From the NCBI RefSeq assembly GCF_022399565.1, contig NZ_JAJTUT010000001.1, positions 1 through 64,000 on the forward strand: a DNA stretch of 64,000 bases, given 5' to 3'. Position numbers and translations under genes: made by a program. This document shows, piece by piece, positions 18,855-29,182 of this stretch. The stretch is from Flavobacterium algicola (lineage in GTDB: Bacteria > Bacteroidota > Bacteroidia > Flavobacteriales > Flavobacteriaceae). Each line of letters begins with the position of its first letter. Positions within the stretch are counted from its first letter, which is position 1. The notes beneath the pieces were generated by a model. It did not search any database. It was not told the origin of the DNA and worked only from the letters and a program-made list of their open reading frames with translations.

Positions 18855-18980
18855 ATGGAAGCAGGTTTTGGCTTTTGGACTGTATTCTCGTTGCTAACCA
18901 TTTTAGGTTTTGTAATTTTATGGAAACCTATTCTATGGTTTGTTGGTACCTTTAGCGCATTAAGTGCTGGCATGGATTAA
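18855..18980 (+). CDS. Small single-span membrane protein, 41 residues
   Basis: An ATG at 18855 opens 41 codons ending at TAA 18978-18980. The peptide has a hydrophobic stretch with several aromatic residues (about residues 5-33) and a short polar end A-G-M-D. A terminator starts 37 bp after the stop, which supports it as a real transcription unit. The flanking gaps (18578-18854 and 19047-19314) hold no other gene I can support. I do not recognise the family. It may be a small inner-membrane protein or toxin-like peptide, but nothing in the context shows either. Confidence 0.55.
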   Translation: MEAGFGFWTVFSLLTILGFVILWKPILWFVGTFSALSAGMD

Positions 18981-19017
18981 AACATCCAATCAAAAGAAAA
19001 CTAATTTCTCCACCAAA

Positions 19018-19046
19018 AACGCTAACCACAAATTAGCGTTTTTTTT
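19018..19046 (+). terminator. Terminator after the 41-residue gene
   Basis: An 8-bp stem AACGCTAA / TTAGCGTT with a 7-base loop is followed by eight T. Confidence 0.85.
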
Positions 19047-19263
19047 ATGCGCAAAACCTGGACGCAAACAATAAAACTTGTCAAACAAGTACCCTATACA
19101 TTTGATAAAAACCTTCTAAGGCTGACGTTTTTCCTTTTGAGATCAAAACGTCTCTAACCGTCTCTAGCGGAATAGAATCCATTAGAACCCTTTTAATTTT
19201 CTAGTCTAAAAAATGGTTAAAATCGATTATAAACCTGTCATTTTAACATAAACTTCTAAACTG

Positions 19264-19298
19264 TTGCATGCAAAGAATAAATCAAAAGATTAACTTTG
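19264..19298 (+). promoter_or_regulatory. uvrA promoter
   Basis: TAACTTTG (19291-19298) matches the -7 consensus and lies 16 bp before the uvrA ATG. TTG at 19264-19266 is 24 bp upstream, at the long end of the usual spacing. No copy of the S24-repressor palindrome is present here. Confidence 0.5.
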
Positions 19299-19314
19299 TG
19301 TTTTTGCAAAAATT

Positions 19315-22146
19315 ATGCTAGACAACAACAATACTATTGAAGTAATAGGGGCTCGTGTACACAACCTCAAAAATATAGATATTTCCATTCCTCGTGAAAA
19401 GCTTGTAGTTATTACAGGACTTTCAGGTTCGGGAAAATCATCACTCGCTTTTGACACTATTTATGCCGAAGGACAACGTCGTTATGTAGAAACTTTTTCT
19501 GCATATGCACGTCAGTTTCTAGGTGGACTGGAGCGCCCCGATGTGGATAAAATTGACGGACTTTCTCCGGTTATCGCTATCGAGCAAAAAACTACCAGCA
19601 AGAGTCCTCGCTCTACAGTAGGAACGATTACAGAGATTTATGACTTCTTACGATTGCTTTATGCACGTGCGGCAGATGCTTACAGTTACAATTCAGGTGA
19701 GAAGATGGTCAGTTATTCCGATGAACAAATCAAGGAATTAATTATAACTGATTATAATGGCAAGCGCATCAACATTCTAGCCCCAGTGATTAAGGCCAGA
19801 AAAGGACATTATGGCGAACTGTTTCAGCAGATTGCTAAGCAAGGTTTTTTAAAAGTACGTGTTAATGGTGACGTACTCGACATTACACCCGGGATGAAAT
19901 TAGATCGATACAAAACACACGATATCGAAATTGTAGTCGATAGAATGGCTGTAGACACTACAGAAGATACTTCAAAAAGAGTTAGCGAAAGCATCAATAC
20001 CGCCATGAATCATGGTGAAAATGTATTGATGGTTTTGGATCAAGACAGTCAAGAGGTTCGCTATTTTAGTCGAAATTTAATGTGTCCTACTTCTGGAATA
20101 TCGTATCAAAATCCAGAGCCCAATTTATTTTCGTTTAACTCCCCAAAAGGTGCTTGTGACCATTGTAAAGGTTTGGGTACTGTTAACGAAATCAACATTA
20201 AAAAGATACTTCCCAATCCAAAGTTATCCATCAAAGCAGGTGGATTTTTACCATTAGGCGAATACAAGTCTTCTTGGATTTTTAAGCAATTAGAAATTAT
20301 TGGAGAGCGTTTTGATTTCAAAATTACCGATCCCATCGACTCTATTTCTGCTGAAGGTATGCAAATGATACTGAATGGAGGAAAAGAAAAATTTAGTGTT
20401 CCTTCCAAAGATCTAGGCGTTACGCGTGACTACAAGATCGAGTTTGAAGGAATTGCCCATTTTATCAAAAATCAACACGACGAGAGCGGTTCTACCTCCA
20501 TCAAGCGTTGGGCAAAGGAATTTATGGACGAAATTGACTGTCCAGTTTGTGAAGGATCGCGATTAAAAAAAGAATCTCAATATTTTAGAGTAAACGAAAA
20601 AAACATCACAGAGTTGGTCAACATGGACATCTCTGACTTAACCAATTGGTTTGAAGATTTAGCCTCTCATTTGTCAGAGAAGCAAATGGCAATTGCAGGT
20701 GAGGTTTTAAAAGAAATCAAAGACCGCCTACACTTCTTGATGAATGTGGGTCTAGATTATTTAGCGTTAAGTCGCAGTTCTAAATCTCTTTCTGGTGGTG
20801 AGGCACAGCGTATTCGCTTGGCAACTCAAATTGGATCGCAACTAGTGGGGGTCTTATATATTTTAGATGAACCGAGTATTGGTTTGCACCAACGCGATAA
20901 TGAAAAACTAATTCGTTCCCTTGAACAGCTACGAGATATAGGAAATTCTGTTATTGTTGTAGAACACGATAAAGACATGATGGAGCGTGCTGATTATGTA
21001 ATCGACATTGGTCCTAAAGCAGGAAAATTTGGTGGCGAAATTATAAGCACCGGTTCTTATCAAGAAACATTGGCCTCTCAAACTATTACCGCACAGTATT
21101 TGAACGGTAATCTAAAATTTGACATTCCCGCAAAACGCCGTAAAGGAAATGGCAAGTCTCTAAAGTTAACTGGGGCAACAGGTAATAACCTTAAAAATGT
21201 TACAATCGATTTGCCTCTTGGTAAATTAATCTGCGTAACAGGTGTATCAGGTAGCGGAAAATCGACTTTAATCAACGAGACCCTCTACCCTATTTTGAAT
21301 GCCTTTTATTTTAATGGTGTCAAAAAACCGCAATCTTATAAAAAGATTGAAGGTCTTGAACATATTGATAAAGTAATCGCTATTGACCAAAGTCCGATTG
21401 GCCGCACACCGCGTTCCAATCCAGCGACGTATACCGAAGTTTTCACCGAGATTCGTAAACTTTTTACCATGACATCCGAAAGTATGATTCGAGGATACAA
21501 AGCGGGGCGTTTTAGTTTCAACGTCAAAGGAGGACGCTGTGAAACTTGTCAAGGATCTGGTGTGCGTACTATCGAAATGAATTTTCTACCCGATGTATAT
21601 GTAGAATGTGAAACCTGCCAAGGCAAGCGTTTTAACCGTGAAACACTTGAAATTAGATACAAAGGAAAATCCATTTCCGATGTGTTGAATATGACCGTAG
21701 ACGAAGCTGTTCCGTTTTTTGAGAACATACCGAAAATATACCGAAAGGTAAAAACTATTCAGGATGTAGGTTTGGGCTATATCACTCTAGGACAACAAAG
21801 TACAACTCTTTCTGGTGGTGAAGCACAACGAATTAAACTTGCGGGTGAGTTGTCCAAAAAAGATACTGGAAATACTTTTTATATTCTTGATGAACCTACC
21901 ACAGGACTCCATTTTGAAGACATTCGCGTGCTGATGGGTGTGATAAACACGCTAGTAGATAAAGGGAATACCATATTGATCATCGAGCACAATATGGATG
22001 TCATTAAACTGGCCGATCATATTATTGATATCGGTCCAGAAGGTGGAAAAGGCGGCGGAACCCTAGTTGCAAAAGGAACTCCAGAAGAAGTTGCTAAAAA
22101 CAAAAAAAGCTATACTGCTAAATTTTTGAAAAAAGAATTGGAATAA
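19315..22146 (+). CDS. uvrA: Excinuclease ABC subunit UvrA
   Basis: A 943-residue protein of normal length. The first Walker A is G-L-S-G-S-G-K-S-S (residues 35-43) and the second is G-V-S-G-S-G-K-S-T in the C-terminal half. Both ABC signatures ([10 protein letters not shown] and [10 protein letters not shown]) are present, with zinc-finger cysteine pairs C-D-H-C / C-P-V-C and C-E-T-C / C-E-T-C. UvrA dimers recognise damaged DNA and load UvrB in nucleotide excision repair. It is a single-gene unit with its own promoter. Confidence 0.97.
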   Translation: MLDNNNTIEVIGARVHNLKNIDISIPREKLVVITGLSGSGKSSLAFDTIYAEGQRRYVETFSAYARQFLGGLERPDVDKIDGLSPVIAIEQKTTSKSPRSTVGTITEIYDFLRLLYARAADAYSYNSGEKMVSYSDEQIKELIITDYNGKRINILAPVIKARKGHYGELFQQIAKQGFLKVRVNGDVLDITPGMKLDRYKTHDIEIVVDRMAVDTTEDTSKRVSESINTAMNHGENVLMVLDQDSQEVRYFSRNLMCPTSGISYQNPEPNLFSFNSPKGACDHCKGLGTVNEINIKKILPNPKLSIKAGGFLPLGEYKSSWIFKQLEIIGERFDFKITDPIDSISAEGMQMILNGGKEKFSVPSKDLGVTRDYKIEFEGIAHFIKNQHDESGSTSIKRWAKEFMDEIDCPVCEGSRLKKESQYFRVNEKNITELVNMDISDLTNWFEDLASHLSEKQMAIAGEVLKEIKDRLHFLMNVGLDYLALSRSSKSLSGGEAQRIRLATQIGSQLVGVLYILDEPSIGLHQRDNEKLIRSLEQLRDIGNSVIVVEHDKDMMERADYVIDIGPKAGKFGGEIISTGSYQETLASQTITAQYLNGNLKFDIPAKRRKGNGKSLKLTGATGNNLKNVTIDLPLGKLICVTGVSGSGKSTLINETLYPILNAFYFNGVKKPQSYKKIEGLEHIDKVIAIDQSPIGRTPRSNPATYTEVFTEIRKLFTMTSESMIRGYKAGRFSFNVKGGRCETCQGSGVRTIEMNFLPDVYVECETCQGKRFNRETLEIRYKGKSISDVLNMTVDEAVPFFENIPKIYRKVKTIQDVGLGYITLGQQSTTLSGGEAQRIKLAGELSKKDTGNTFYILDEPTTGLHFEDIRVLMGVINTLVDKGNTILIIEHNMDVIKLADHIIDIGPEGGKGGGTLVAKGTPEEVAKNKKSYTAKFLKKELE

Positions 22147-22175
22147 ATATCACATCTATTAGTAATTTATCATTA

Positions 22176-22287
22176 GGGCGTACCCCCTCCTTATAACCGA
22201 AACTTTAGGTCGGGGGGCGGGCTGTCCACTGTATCTTTATGGTTTGCTATCGCCACCATAAAGGATGCCGTTCCCATCCCTTACGCA
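22176..22287 (+). repeat. Flavobacterium-type palindromic intergenic repeat, copy 1
   Basis: A GC-richer element from GGGCGTACCCCC to TTACGCA between uvrA and the DUF748 gene. Its centre is a hairpin ATCTTTATGG ... CCATAAAGGAT, and the outer arms carry GGGC and CCC-TTACGC. It shares its plan with the copy at 57958-58039, read in the opposite orientation, while the hairpin sequence differs. I recall this family from Flavobacterium intergenic regions, without a formal name. It may act as a transcript-end hairpin for uvrA. Confidence 0.7.
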
Positions 22288-22370
22288 CAATCATACTTTA
22301 ATCATGTAATTTTTTCAGATTAGAATATAAACTTTAATCTAGCAGACGACTTAATTTTGTAAAAAAAGAT

Positions 22371-23531
22371 ATGGCTGTTTCACATTCAAAAAAAATATAC
22401 CGTAAAAAAAGATATGCAATCCCAATAGCCCTTGTCGTACTTCTCATCGCCTTTCGATTATACTTACCTACTTTGGTAAAAAACCAGATCAATAAAACCT
22501 TGGCGAACATTCCAGGCTATTATGGACAAGTACAAGAAATCGACATTGCACTTTATCGTGGTGCTTATGTTATAAAAGGATTATATCTTAATAAAGTTAG
22601 TGCCAAAACTCAAGTTCCTTTTTTAAATTTCCCTCAAAGTGACATTTCGATTGAATGGAAATCGATCTTCAAAGGTAAAATTGTGAGCGAAATCATTATG
22701 AATAATCCTGAAGTGATCTATATTTTTGAAGATCAAAAACAATCTAGCAAAGATGCTGGCGTCGACGATTGGACAAAAGCACTAACAGATATTATTCCGA
22801 TTAATATAAACCACTTTGAAATTCATAGCGGAAAATTAGCATTTGTACAATTACAAGCAGATCCTAATATTGATTTGCAAGTGACAAATTTCGAAATGAC
22901 AGCAGATAATCTTAGGAACGTTGTCGAAAATGGTAAAACTTTGCCTTCCCCTTTCCACGCAACAGGTACGTCATTTGGAAATGGTCAATTAGCACTAGAT
23001 GGAAATATAAATTTAATTAAAGAAATTCCAGACATGGATCTTAGCTTTTCATTAAAAAGTTCTGATGCAACAGCTCTAAATGACTTAACCAACCATTATG
23101 TTGGTATCGACTTCGAAAAAGGTAAATTTGAACTCTACAGCGAAATAGCAATCGCCGATGGGTATTTAAAAGGTTACTTAAAACCGCTACTTACAAAAAC
23201 CAAATTAATTGGTAAAGAAGATAGCATTCTAGAAAAAATGTGGGAAGGTTTTATAGGCTTCTTTAAATTTGTTTTAAAGAATCAAAAAACAGACACTTTA
23301 GCCTTAAAAATTCCGATTGAAGGAGATTTGAAGAATGTTAAAACGAGCACTTGGTCTACAGTGTTTAGTATCTTCGAAAATGGATGGGTTCAAGCATTTA
23401 AGAGAGAAACAGATGATGAAATTACGTTTAAAGACGCTTATTCAAACGCTAATCCTACTACAAAAAAAGAAATAAGAAAACAGAAAAGACAAGAAAGAAG
23501 AGAAGAGCGAAAAGAAGCGAAAGAAAAATAA
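22371..23531 (+). CDS. DUF748 / AsmA-like membrane-anchored protein
   Basis: A 386-residue protein. One N-terminal transmembrane helix (about residues 16-34) is followed by a long periplasmic region starting with I-A-L-Y-R-G-A-Y-V-I-K-G-L-Y-L, typical of DUF748 proteins, which belong to the AsmA-like group of beta-rich intermembrane proteins. The C-terminus (about residues 360-386) is very rich in Lys, Arg and Glu and probably helical. Related proteins are linked with outer membrane lipid homeostasis; here that is only inference. It appears to be a single-gene unit. Confidence 0.75.
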   Translation: MAVSHSKKIYRKKRYAIPIALVVLLIAFRLYLPTLVKNQINKTLANIPGYYGQVQEIDIALYRGAYVIKGLYLNKVSAKTQVPFLNFPQSDISIEWKSIFKGKIVSEIIMNNPEVIYIFEDQKQSSKDAGVDDWTKALTDIIPININHFEIHSGKLAFVQLQADPNIDLQVTNFEMTADNLRNVVENGKTLPSPFHATGTSFGNGQLALDGNINLIKEIPDMDLSFSLKSSDATALNDLTNHYVGIDFEKGKFELYSEIAIADGYLKGYLKPLLTKTKLIGKEDSILEKMWEGFIGFFKFVLKNQKTDTLALKIPIEGDLKNVKTSTWSTVFSIFENGWVQAFKRETDDEITFKDAYSNANPTTKKEIRKQKRQERREERKEAKEK

Positions 23532-23778
23532 CATTTCTAAATCTAATCTAATTTTGCTAATTCTCTATTAACTTTTAAAAGAGTTTTTAAATTATTTAAG
23601 CTGTTTTTGTGTATTCCAACTGTATGCGTAATTTATCATTACAAAATCTTCGTACTAAATTAAGAAAATATTAAATATAAGTTTTTTACGTTATAAAGTT
23701 TTTAGAACATAGTCCTATTGCAAATTTTTTAGTGTTAATTTGTGTCCGATTAAAGTTGAGAATCATAAAAAGAACTAT

Positions 23779-24768
23779 ATGCGAATATTAATAGTCGATA
23801 AAAGTGTTATTCCTGTTTTCTTATATGGAGGTACCGAAAGAGTTATATGGTCCTTAGGGCATGAACTTACAAAAATGGGGCATCAAGTGACGTTCTTAGT
23901 TAATGAAAATTCTCATTGTGATTTTGCTTCTGTAATTCATATCAATCATGAACTACCAATTTTGGAACAGATTAAAGACGATTACGATGTCGTACATTTT
24001 AATTTTAGACCAAAAGACATAGAAAGTTTTAAGTTACCCTATATCATCACGGTACATGGTAATACAAATTCTTTGGAAGAATTTGATATAAACAGTGTTT
24101 TTGTTTCTCAAAATCACGCATTTCGTTATAATTCAGATTCCTATGTTCATAATGGACTGGATTGGAATGAATATGCAGCGCCCAATTTTGACGTGAAAAG
24201 AAATTATTACCATTTTTTGGGTAATGCGGCATGGAGAGTCAAAAATGTCGTGGGAGCAATTGATGTTATTAAAAGCACCAAAAAAGAGAAATTGAAAGTT
24301 CTGGGTGGTGTCCGTTTCAATATAAATATGGGTATTAGATTGACTTTCTCACCACGAATCAGTTTTTCTGGAAAAGTAGGTGGAGAAAAAAAATACAATT
24401 TATTAAATGGATCGAAAGGCTTAATATTTCCAGTAAGATGGCACGAACCCTTTGGGTTAGCTATTATTGAAAGCTTATATAACGGCTGTCCAGTTTTTGG
24501 AACACCTTACGGTTCTCTACCAGAATTAGTATCAGAAGAAGTTGGTTTCTTGTCTAATAATAAAGACGAACTTAGTGAAGCAATTTTAAATACTGAGAAA
24601 TATTCTCCTCAGAGATGTCATGAATATGCTAAAGAACATTTCAATAGTAAGAAAATGGCAGTTTCATACTTAATAAAATATGAGACTGTAATTTCATCTC
24701 AAAAGTTAAATGCAACTCCTCCTAAATTAAAGGTTCAAAGTACATCAAAATTCTTAGACTGGAATTAA
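23779..24768 (+). CDS. Glycosyltransferase family 4-like (GT-B)
   Basis: A 329-residue GT-B glycosyltransferase starting at ATG 23779; a TTG at 23740 would add 13 residues unlike the family. The N-terminus M-R-I-L-I-V and G-G-T-E-R-V are typical of the acceptor domain, and the donor-binding domain has F-P-V-R-W-H-E-P-F-G-L-A-I-I-E-S near residues 224-239, the E-x7-E motif of retaining GT4 enzymes. It adds a sugar from a nucleotide donor to an unknown acceptor. No polysaccharide cluster surrounds it, so the product cannot be guessed. Confidence 0.85.
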   Translation: MRILIVDKSVIPVFLYGGTERVIWSLGHELTKMGHQVTFLVNENSHCDFASVIHINHELPILEQIKDDYDVVHFNFRPKDIESFKLPYIITVHGNTNSLEEFDINSVFVSQNHAFRYNSDSYVHNGLDWNEYAAPNFDVKRNYYHFLGNAAWRVKNVVGAIDVIKSTKKEKLKVLGGVRFNINMGIRLTFSPRISFSGKVGGEKKYNLLNGSKGLIFPVRWHEPFGLAIIESLYNGCPVFGTPYGSLPELVSEEVGFLSNNKDELSEAILNTEKYSPQRCHEYAKEHFNSKKMAVSYLIKYETVISSQKLNATPPKLKVQSTSKFLDWN

Positions 24769-24882
24769 TTTTTCAAATTTGCAGTCAAAACTAACTACTC
24801 GTTTTAGTTGAACAAAGCTTAAATAAATTAAGCTTAAAACAATCAAAATACACCTTATTTTACTCAAAAAGAAAGGACTTAA

Positions 24883-24914
24883 AAGCAGATTGTAGCTATA
24901 GTTATAATCTGCTT
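24883..24914. promoter_or_regulatory. Hairpin between glycosyltransferase and serine deaminase genes
   Basis: A 9-bp perfect inverted repeat AAGCAGATT / AATCTGCTT with a 14-base loop. The T-run is weak, so it may be a terminator for the upstream gene or a regulatory hairpin. A TATATTTG box at 24955-24962 then lies 22 bp before the serine deaminase ATG. Confidence 0.5.
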
Positions 24915-24984
24915 ATATTTATACTGCAATCGTAGCCTTGGTGATTAATTCCGTTATATTTGTCATAGCTAAATAATTTTAGAT

Positions 24985-26409
24985 ATGGAAGAGTGTATTT
25001 CGGTTTTTGACATGTTAAAAATTGGTGTTGGTCCATCAAGTTCACATACTTTGGGACCATGGAGAGCTGCAGAACGTTTTTTAGAAGAAATAAAAGATCA
25101 AAATTTAGATACTATTTCTAGAATCAAAGTCGATTTGTACGGATCATTATCACTTACCGGTAAGGGGCACGCTACAGACTTAGCCACCATGCTAGGGTTA
25201 AGCGGTCAAGATCCCGAGACGATTCCTATAGAAAATATTGACACTATTATCTCAGCAATAAAATCGACAAACACGCTACAATTAGGAAATCATTTTTCGA
25301 TTCCCTTCAAGATCGAAGACGATATTATCTTTAATAAAAAGTTTTTACCATTTCATCCCAACGGGTTAACATTTACAGCTACCGATGCACTTGGAACAAT
25401 TTTTTCAGAAACCTATTACTCTATTGGAGGGGGTTTTGTAGTGAAGGAAGCTAGAATAAATGCTAAAGAAAAAATTAAAATTAAATGTGCTTTTCCTTTT
25501 ATGATTGACAATGCTGCCGAATTACTGGCCTATTGCAAAAATGAAAATAAAACGATCTCCGAAATCGTTTATGAGAATGAAAAATCAATGCGCACAGAGG
25601 AGGTAATAGACCAAGAACTCATGCGTATTTGGAACACAATGCTGGAATCAATTTATATTGGTTGTCATTCTGAGGGCGTATTGCCTGGAGGGCTCAACGT
25701 ACGTAGAAGAGCATTTGATATGCACCAAGGTTTGATTGGACTATCTAATTACAAAGATCCTGAAAGCTGGCTGGTAGAAATACGCAAAACGGAAGTGAAA
25801 TTTCGTCAAATTTTGAAATGGGTAAGTTGCTTCGCACTTGCTGTTAACGAAGTTAATGCTGCGCTTGGAAGAATCGTTACGGCTCCTACAAATGGCAGCG
25901 CTGGTGTGATTCCTGCCGTATTAATGTATTATTTAGTTATCGAAAATCATAAAGCTGGTCCCAAAGAAATTAAGCAGTTCTTACTGGTTGCCGGAGAAAT
26001 TGGAAGCATTTTCAAAAAGGGTTCTACAATATCTGCTGCGATGGGCGGCTGCCAAGCTGAAATTGGTGTTTCATCATCAATGGCCGCTGCGGCACTTTGC
26101 GAACTTCTGGGCGGAACCGTTGAACAAGTTTTGATGGCTGCCGAAATTGCGATGGAACATCATTTGGGTTTAACATGTGATCCCGTAGGTGGCTTGGTAC
26201 AAATACCTTGTATTGAACGCAACACTATGGGCGCTATAAAAGCAATAAATGCGGCCGAACTAGCACTGTCTACTGACTCAAAGAATGCCAAAGTACCATT
26301 AGACAAAGTAATCAGTACGATGTGGGAAACTGCAAAAGACATGAATAATAAATACAAAGAAACTTCAGAAGGTGGCTTAGCAATTACGGTAAATATGTCT
26401 GACTGTTAG
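24985..26409 (+). CDS. sdaA: L-serine ammonia-lyase (single-chain, iron-sulfur type)
   Basis: A 474-residue protein with fused beta and alpha parts. The N-terminal G-P-S-S-S-H-T-x-G-P-W motif (residues 17-27) and the C-terminal [15 protein letters not shown] and C-D-P-V-G-G motifs are the family hallmarks; the cysteines bind a 4Fe-4S cluster. It turns L-serine into pyruvate and ammonia. The length fits the single-chain form. The permease gene follows 69 bp later on the same strand without an obvious terminator, so cotranscription is possible. Confidence 0.93.
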   Translation: MEECISVFDMLKIGVGPSSSHTLGPWRAAERFLEEIKDQNLDTISRIKVDLYGSLSLTGKGHATDLATMLGLSGQDPETIPIENIDTIISAIKSTNTLQLGNHFSIPFKIEDDIIFNKKFLPFHPNGLTFTATDALGTIFSETYYSIGGGFVVKEARINAKEKIKIKCAFPFMIDNAAELLAYCKNENKTISEIVYENEKSMRTEEVIDQELMRIWNTMLESIYIGCHSEGVLPGGLNVRRRAFDMHQGLIGLSNYKDPESWLVEIRKTEVKFRQILKWVSCFALAVNEVNAALGRIVTAPTNGSAGVIPAVLMYYLVIENHKAGPKEIKQFLLVAGEIGSIFKKGSTISAAMGGCQAEIGVSSSMAAAALCELLGGTVEQVLMAAEIAMEHHLGLTCDPVGGLVQIPCIERNTMGAIKAINAAELALSTDSKNAKVPLDKVISTMWETAKDMNNKYKETSEGGLAITVNMSDC

Positions 26410-26478
26410 TTATCGACATGATTCCGCTTATTCATCTGCAAAACAAAATTCGTAAAAGATAAATTCAAACAAATCAAA

Positions 26479-27777
26479 ATGTTAGAAAAAATTTTTAACC
26501 TCAAAGAACGAAATACAAATATAAAGCAAGAAGCTATTGGTGGTATGGTTACATTTTTGACCATGGCCTACATCATCTTTGTGAATCCTAATATTTTGTC
26601 GACTACGGGCATGGATAAAAGTGCCTTAATTACAGTTACCTGTCTAGCTGCAATTATTGGTACACTAATCGTTGGATTTTGGGCAAATGTACCTTTTGCT
26701 ATGGCTCCCGGAATGGGACTAAATGCTATGTTTGCTTTTACATTGGTATTAAAAGATGGTGCTACTTGGCAGCAAGCACTTGGAGTCGTTTTTCTATCAG
26801 GGGTGGTTTTTATAATTATCTCTGTTTTGGGACTACGCCATAAAATTATTGATGCCATACCCGAATCACTGCGAGTCGCTATTGGATCTGGAATTGGTTT
26901 GTTTATCGCCTTTATTGGTTTTAAACAAATGGGCTTGATTGTTGCGAATGATGCTACACTAGTAGGTCTCGGGCATTTCACACCAGCATTGGTAATTGGT
27001 TTGATTGCATTTTTTGTGACTGTAATGCTAGAACATTATAAAGTGAAAGGTTCGATCTTATTAGGAATAGTGCTTGCTACAGTTTTAGGCTTTATTTTTG
27101 ATCCCAACATCTCACTTCCTACAAACTTTATAAGCACACCTCCGTCGATCATGCCTATCTTAGGCCAGATGGAAGTTCTTTCGGTTTTAAAGATATCCTT
27201 TATTGCTCCTATATTTTCCTTCTTGTTTGTTAATCTATTTGATTCTATTGGTACTGCAATGGCATGCTCTATGGAAGCGGGACTGGTTGATGAAGATGGA
27301 AAAATGCCTCACGTCAAAAAGGTATTAGAAGCTGATGCCGTAGCAACGATGTTTAGCGGAATTTTAGGAACTAGTAGTACTGTAACGTATATTGAATCGG
27401 CAGCAGGTATAGCTAATGGTGCTCGCACCGGATTGAGTTCGGTATTTACAGCGTTCTTCTTTTTACTAGCGATGTTTTTTGCACCACTTATTGGCACTGT
27501 CCCTGCCTATGCTACCGCTCCAGCCTTAATTTTGGTCGGAATCTATATGGCAAAGCATTTGGTAAAAATTGACTTTAGCGAGTTGTATTTGGGTGTTCCC
27601 GTATTTTTAACCTTATTGCTTATGCCTCTTACCTACAGCATTAGTTCGGGAATTGCTTATGGATTCTCTAGTTATGTGCTCCTTTGCATCTTCACTAAAA
27701 ACACTGATAAAATACATCCCTATATGTGGGGAATTGGATTCTTTTCGATTCTAGAAATTATCATTTCGCAAATGTAA
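26479..27777 (+). CDS. NCS2 family purine permease (AzgA/PbuG-like)
   Basis: A 432-residue membrane protein with about a dozen hydrophobic helices. The early T-F-L-T-M-A-Y-I-I-F-V-N-P (about residues 25-37), A-P-G-M-G-L-N-A (about 77-84) and F-D-S-I-G-T (about 255-260) segments are typical of the hypoxanthine/guanine/adenine branch. It imports purine bases with protons. The neighbour upstream is the serine deaminase; no purine enzyme lies nearby. Confidence 0.9.
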   Translation: MLEKIFNLKERNTNIKQEAIGGMVTFLTMAYIIFVNPNILSTTGMDKSALITVTCLAAIIGTLIVGFWANVPFAMAPGMGLNAMFAFTLVLKDGATWQQALGVVFLSGVVFIIISVLGLRHKIIDAIPESLRVAIGSGIGLFIAFIGFKQMGLIVANDATLVGLGHFTPALVIGLIAFFVTVMLEHYKVKGSILLGIVLATVLGFIFDPNISLPTNFISTPPSIMPILGQMEVLSVLKISFIAPIFSFLFVNLFDSIGTAMACSMEAGLVDEDGKMPHVKKVLEADAVATMFSGILGTSSTVTYIESAAGIANGARTGLSSVFTAFFFLLAMFFAPLIGTVPAYATAPALILVGIYMAKHLVKIDFSELYLGVPVFLTLLLMPLTYSISSGIAYGFSSYVLLCIFTKNTDKIHPYMWGIGFFSILEIIISQM

Positions 27778-28020
27778 TTATTGCTAAGTTGAAGATTTAG
27801 TCTAATACTTCTCTTTGAGTACATCTAGACATTACTATGATCTTGGACTAGACATATTAATAAGTACATAATTCCTGCTAACCCCTTCATTCCAAAGCGT
27901 CGGGAGAAATTATGTTGTATTGTTATAGCAAAAAAATAGTTGTAATAGATAGCGAGAATTGTAGTAGTAAAAAACATTTTATCTCTGCTGCAAATGAAAA
28001 ATCTAATTTCAGTTTGATGC

Positions 28021-28050
28021 AAAAAAAAACTCCAGATTGCTCTGAAGTTT
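28021..28050 (-). terminator. Terminator of the cysteine synthase family gene
   Basis: A 10-bp stem with one mismatch (AAACTTCAGA / TCTGGAGTTT on the minus strand) and a 4-base loop is followed by nine T on that strand. The remaining gap from 27778 shows no other supported gene. Confidence 0.8.
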
Positions 28051-28072
28051 TATAGTTGTAAATAAGTAATTC

Positions 28073-29113
28073 TTATTTGATCATTTCAATTTTTTGTGAT
28101 TCTTCTTCATTGATGCTATCAAAGAACCCTTGTTCGTTCATCCAATCGTCGCTAAAGACCTTACTCATGTATCGTGAACCGTGATCTGGGAATATAGCAA
28201 TTACATTACTATTAGCATCAAATTCACCTTCGTCTGAATATTGTTTGATCGCTTGCAAGACTGCTCCCGAAGTATAACCTACAAACATTCCTTCTTTTCT
28301 TGTAATTTCTCTTGCTGAATGTGCACTTTCCTCATCAGTTACTTTCATGAATTTGTCAATTACATCAAAGTCTGTAGCACTTGGAATTAAATTTTTACCC
28401 AAACCTTCAATACGGTAAGGATAAATTTCTTCGGTATCAAATTCTTTAGTTTCATGGTATTTTTTCAATACCGAACCAAAAGCATCTACTCCTAGAATTT
28501 TAATATTAGGATTTTGTTCCTTTAAGTATTTTGCTGTTCCAGAGATTGTTCCTCCAGTACCACTACAAGCAACAAGGTGTGTGATCAAACCATTGGTCTG
28601 TTTCCATATCTCTGGACCTGTAGATTTGTAATGTGCATCAATATTCAATTGATTAAAGTACTGATTAATATACACAGAACCTTTTGTCTCTTCGTGTAAT
28701 CTTTTGGCAACGCTGTAATAAGAGCGTTCATCATTTGCAGCGACGTGAGCTGGACAAACGTAAACTTTTGCTCCCAAACTGCGAAGCATATCAATTTTAT
28801 CCTTGGATGATTTTGAGCTTACCGCAAGAATACAGCTGTATCCTTTGATAATACTCACCATTGCCAAACTAAAACCTGTATTACCAGAGGTCGTTTCAAT
28901 AATGGTGTCACCAGGTGATAATATTCCTTTTTTCTCTGCTTCTTCAATAATATATAAAGCGATCCTATCCTTTGAAGAATGTCCCGGATTAAAAGCTTCT
29001 ACCTTAGCATAGAAGTTTCCTTCCATGTTTTCGGTGACCTTATTTAGCTTAATAAGAGGTGTGTTCCCTATTAATTCTAAAACATTATTATAAGCATTTA
29101 TTTCTTCTTTCAT
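28073..29113 (-). CDS. PLP-dependent cysteine synthase / cystathionine beta-synthase-like enzyme
   Basis: A 346-residue fold-type II PLP enzyme. L-I-G-N-T-P-L (about residues 14-20), the PLP lysine in S-S-K-D-R (Lys48), the T-S-G-N-T-G asparagine loop (about 83-88) and the G-T-G-G-T phosphate loop (about 179-183) are all present. An upstream ATG at 29131 adds six residues; the start at 29113 fits the family better. A TAAATTTG box on the minus strand (29168-29161) lies 47 bp upstream. It makes cysteine or cystathionine from serine derivatives; without flanking sulfur genes the exact reaction is open. Confidence 0.88.
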   Translation of the reverse strand: MKEEINAYNNVLELIGNTPLIKLNKVTENMEGNFYAKVEAFNPGHSSKDRIALYIIEEAEKKGILSPGDTIIETTSGNTGFSLAMVSIIKGYSCILAVSSKSSKDKIDMLRSLGAKVYVCPAHVAANDERSYYSVAKRLHEETKGSVYINQYFNQLNIDAHYKSTGPEIWKQTNGLITHLVACSGTGGTISGTAKYLKEQNPNIKILGVDAFGSVLKKYHETKEFDTEEIYPYRIEGLGKNLIPSATDFDVIDKFMKVTDEESAHSAREITRKEGMFVGYTSGAVLQAIKQYSDEGEFDANSNVIAIFPDHGSRYMSKVFSDDWMNEQGFFDSINEEESQKIEMIK

Positions 29114-29182
29114 AAAAAAATAGTTAATCAACGTTAATTTTATTTAACAATGATACATTGCAAATTTAACAAAAAAATTTGA

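Noticed and set aside
27825..28022. Minus-strand open frame of 65 codons
   Set aside because: No family features and no promoter box; its start lies in the terminator of the cysteine synthase family gene.
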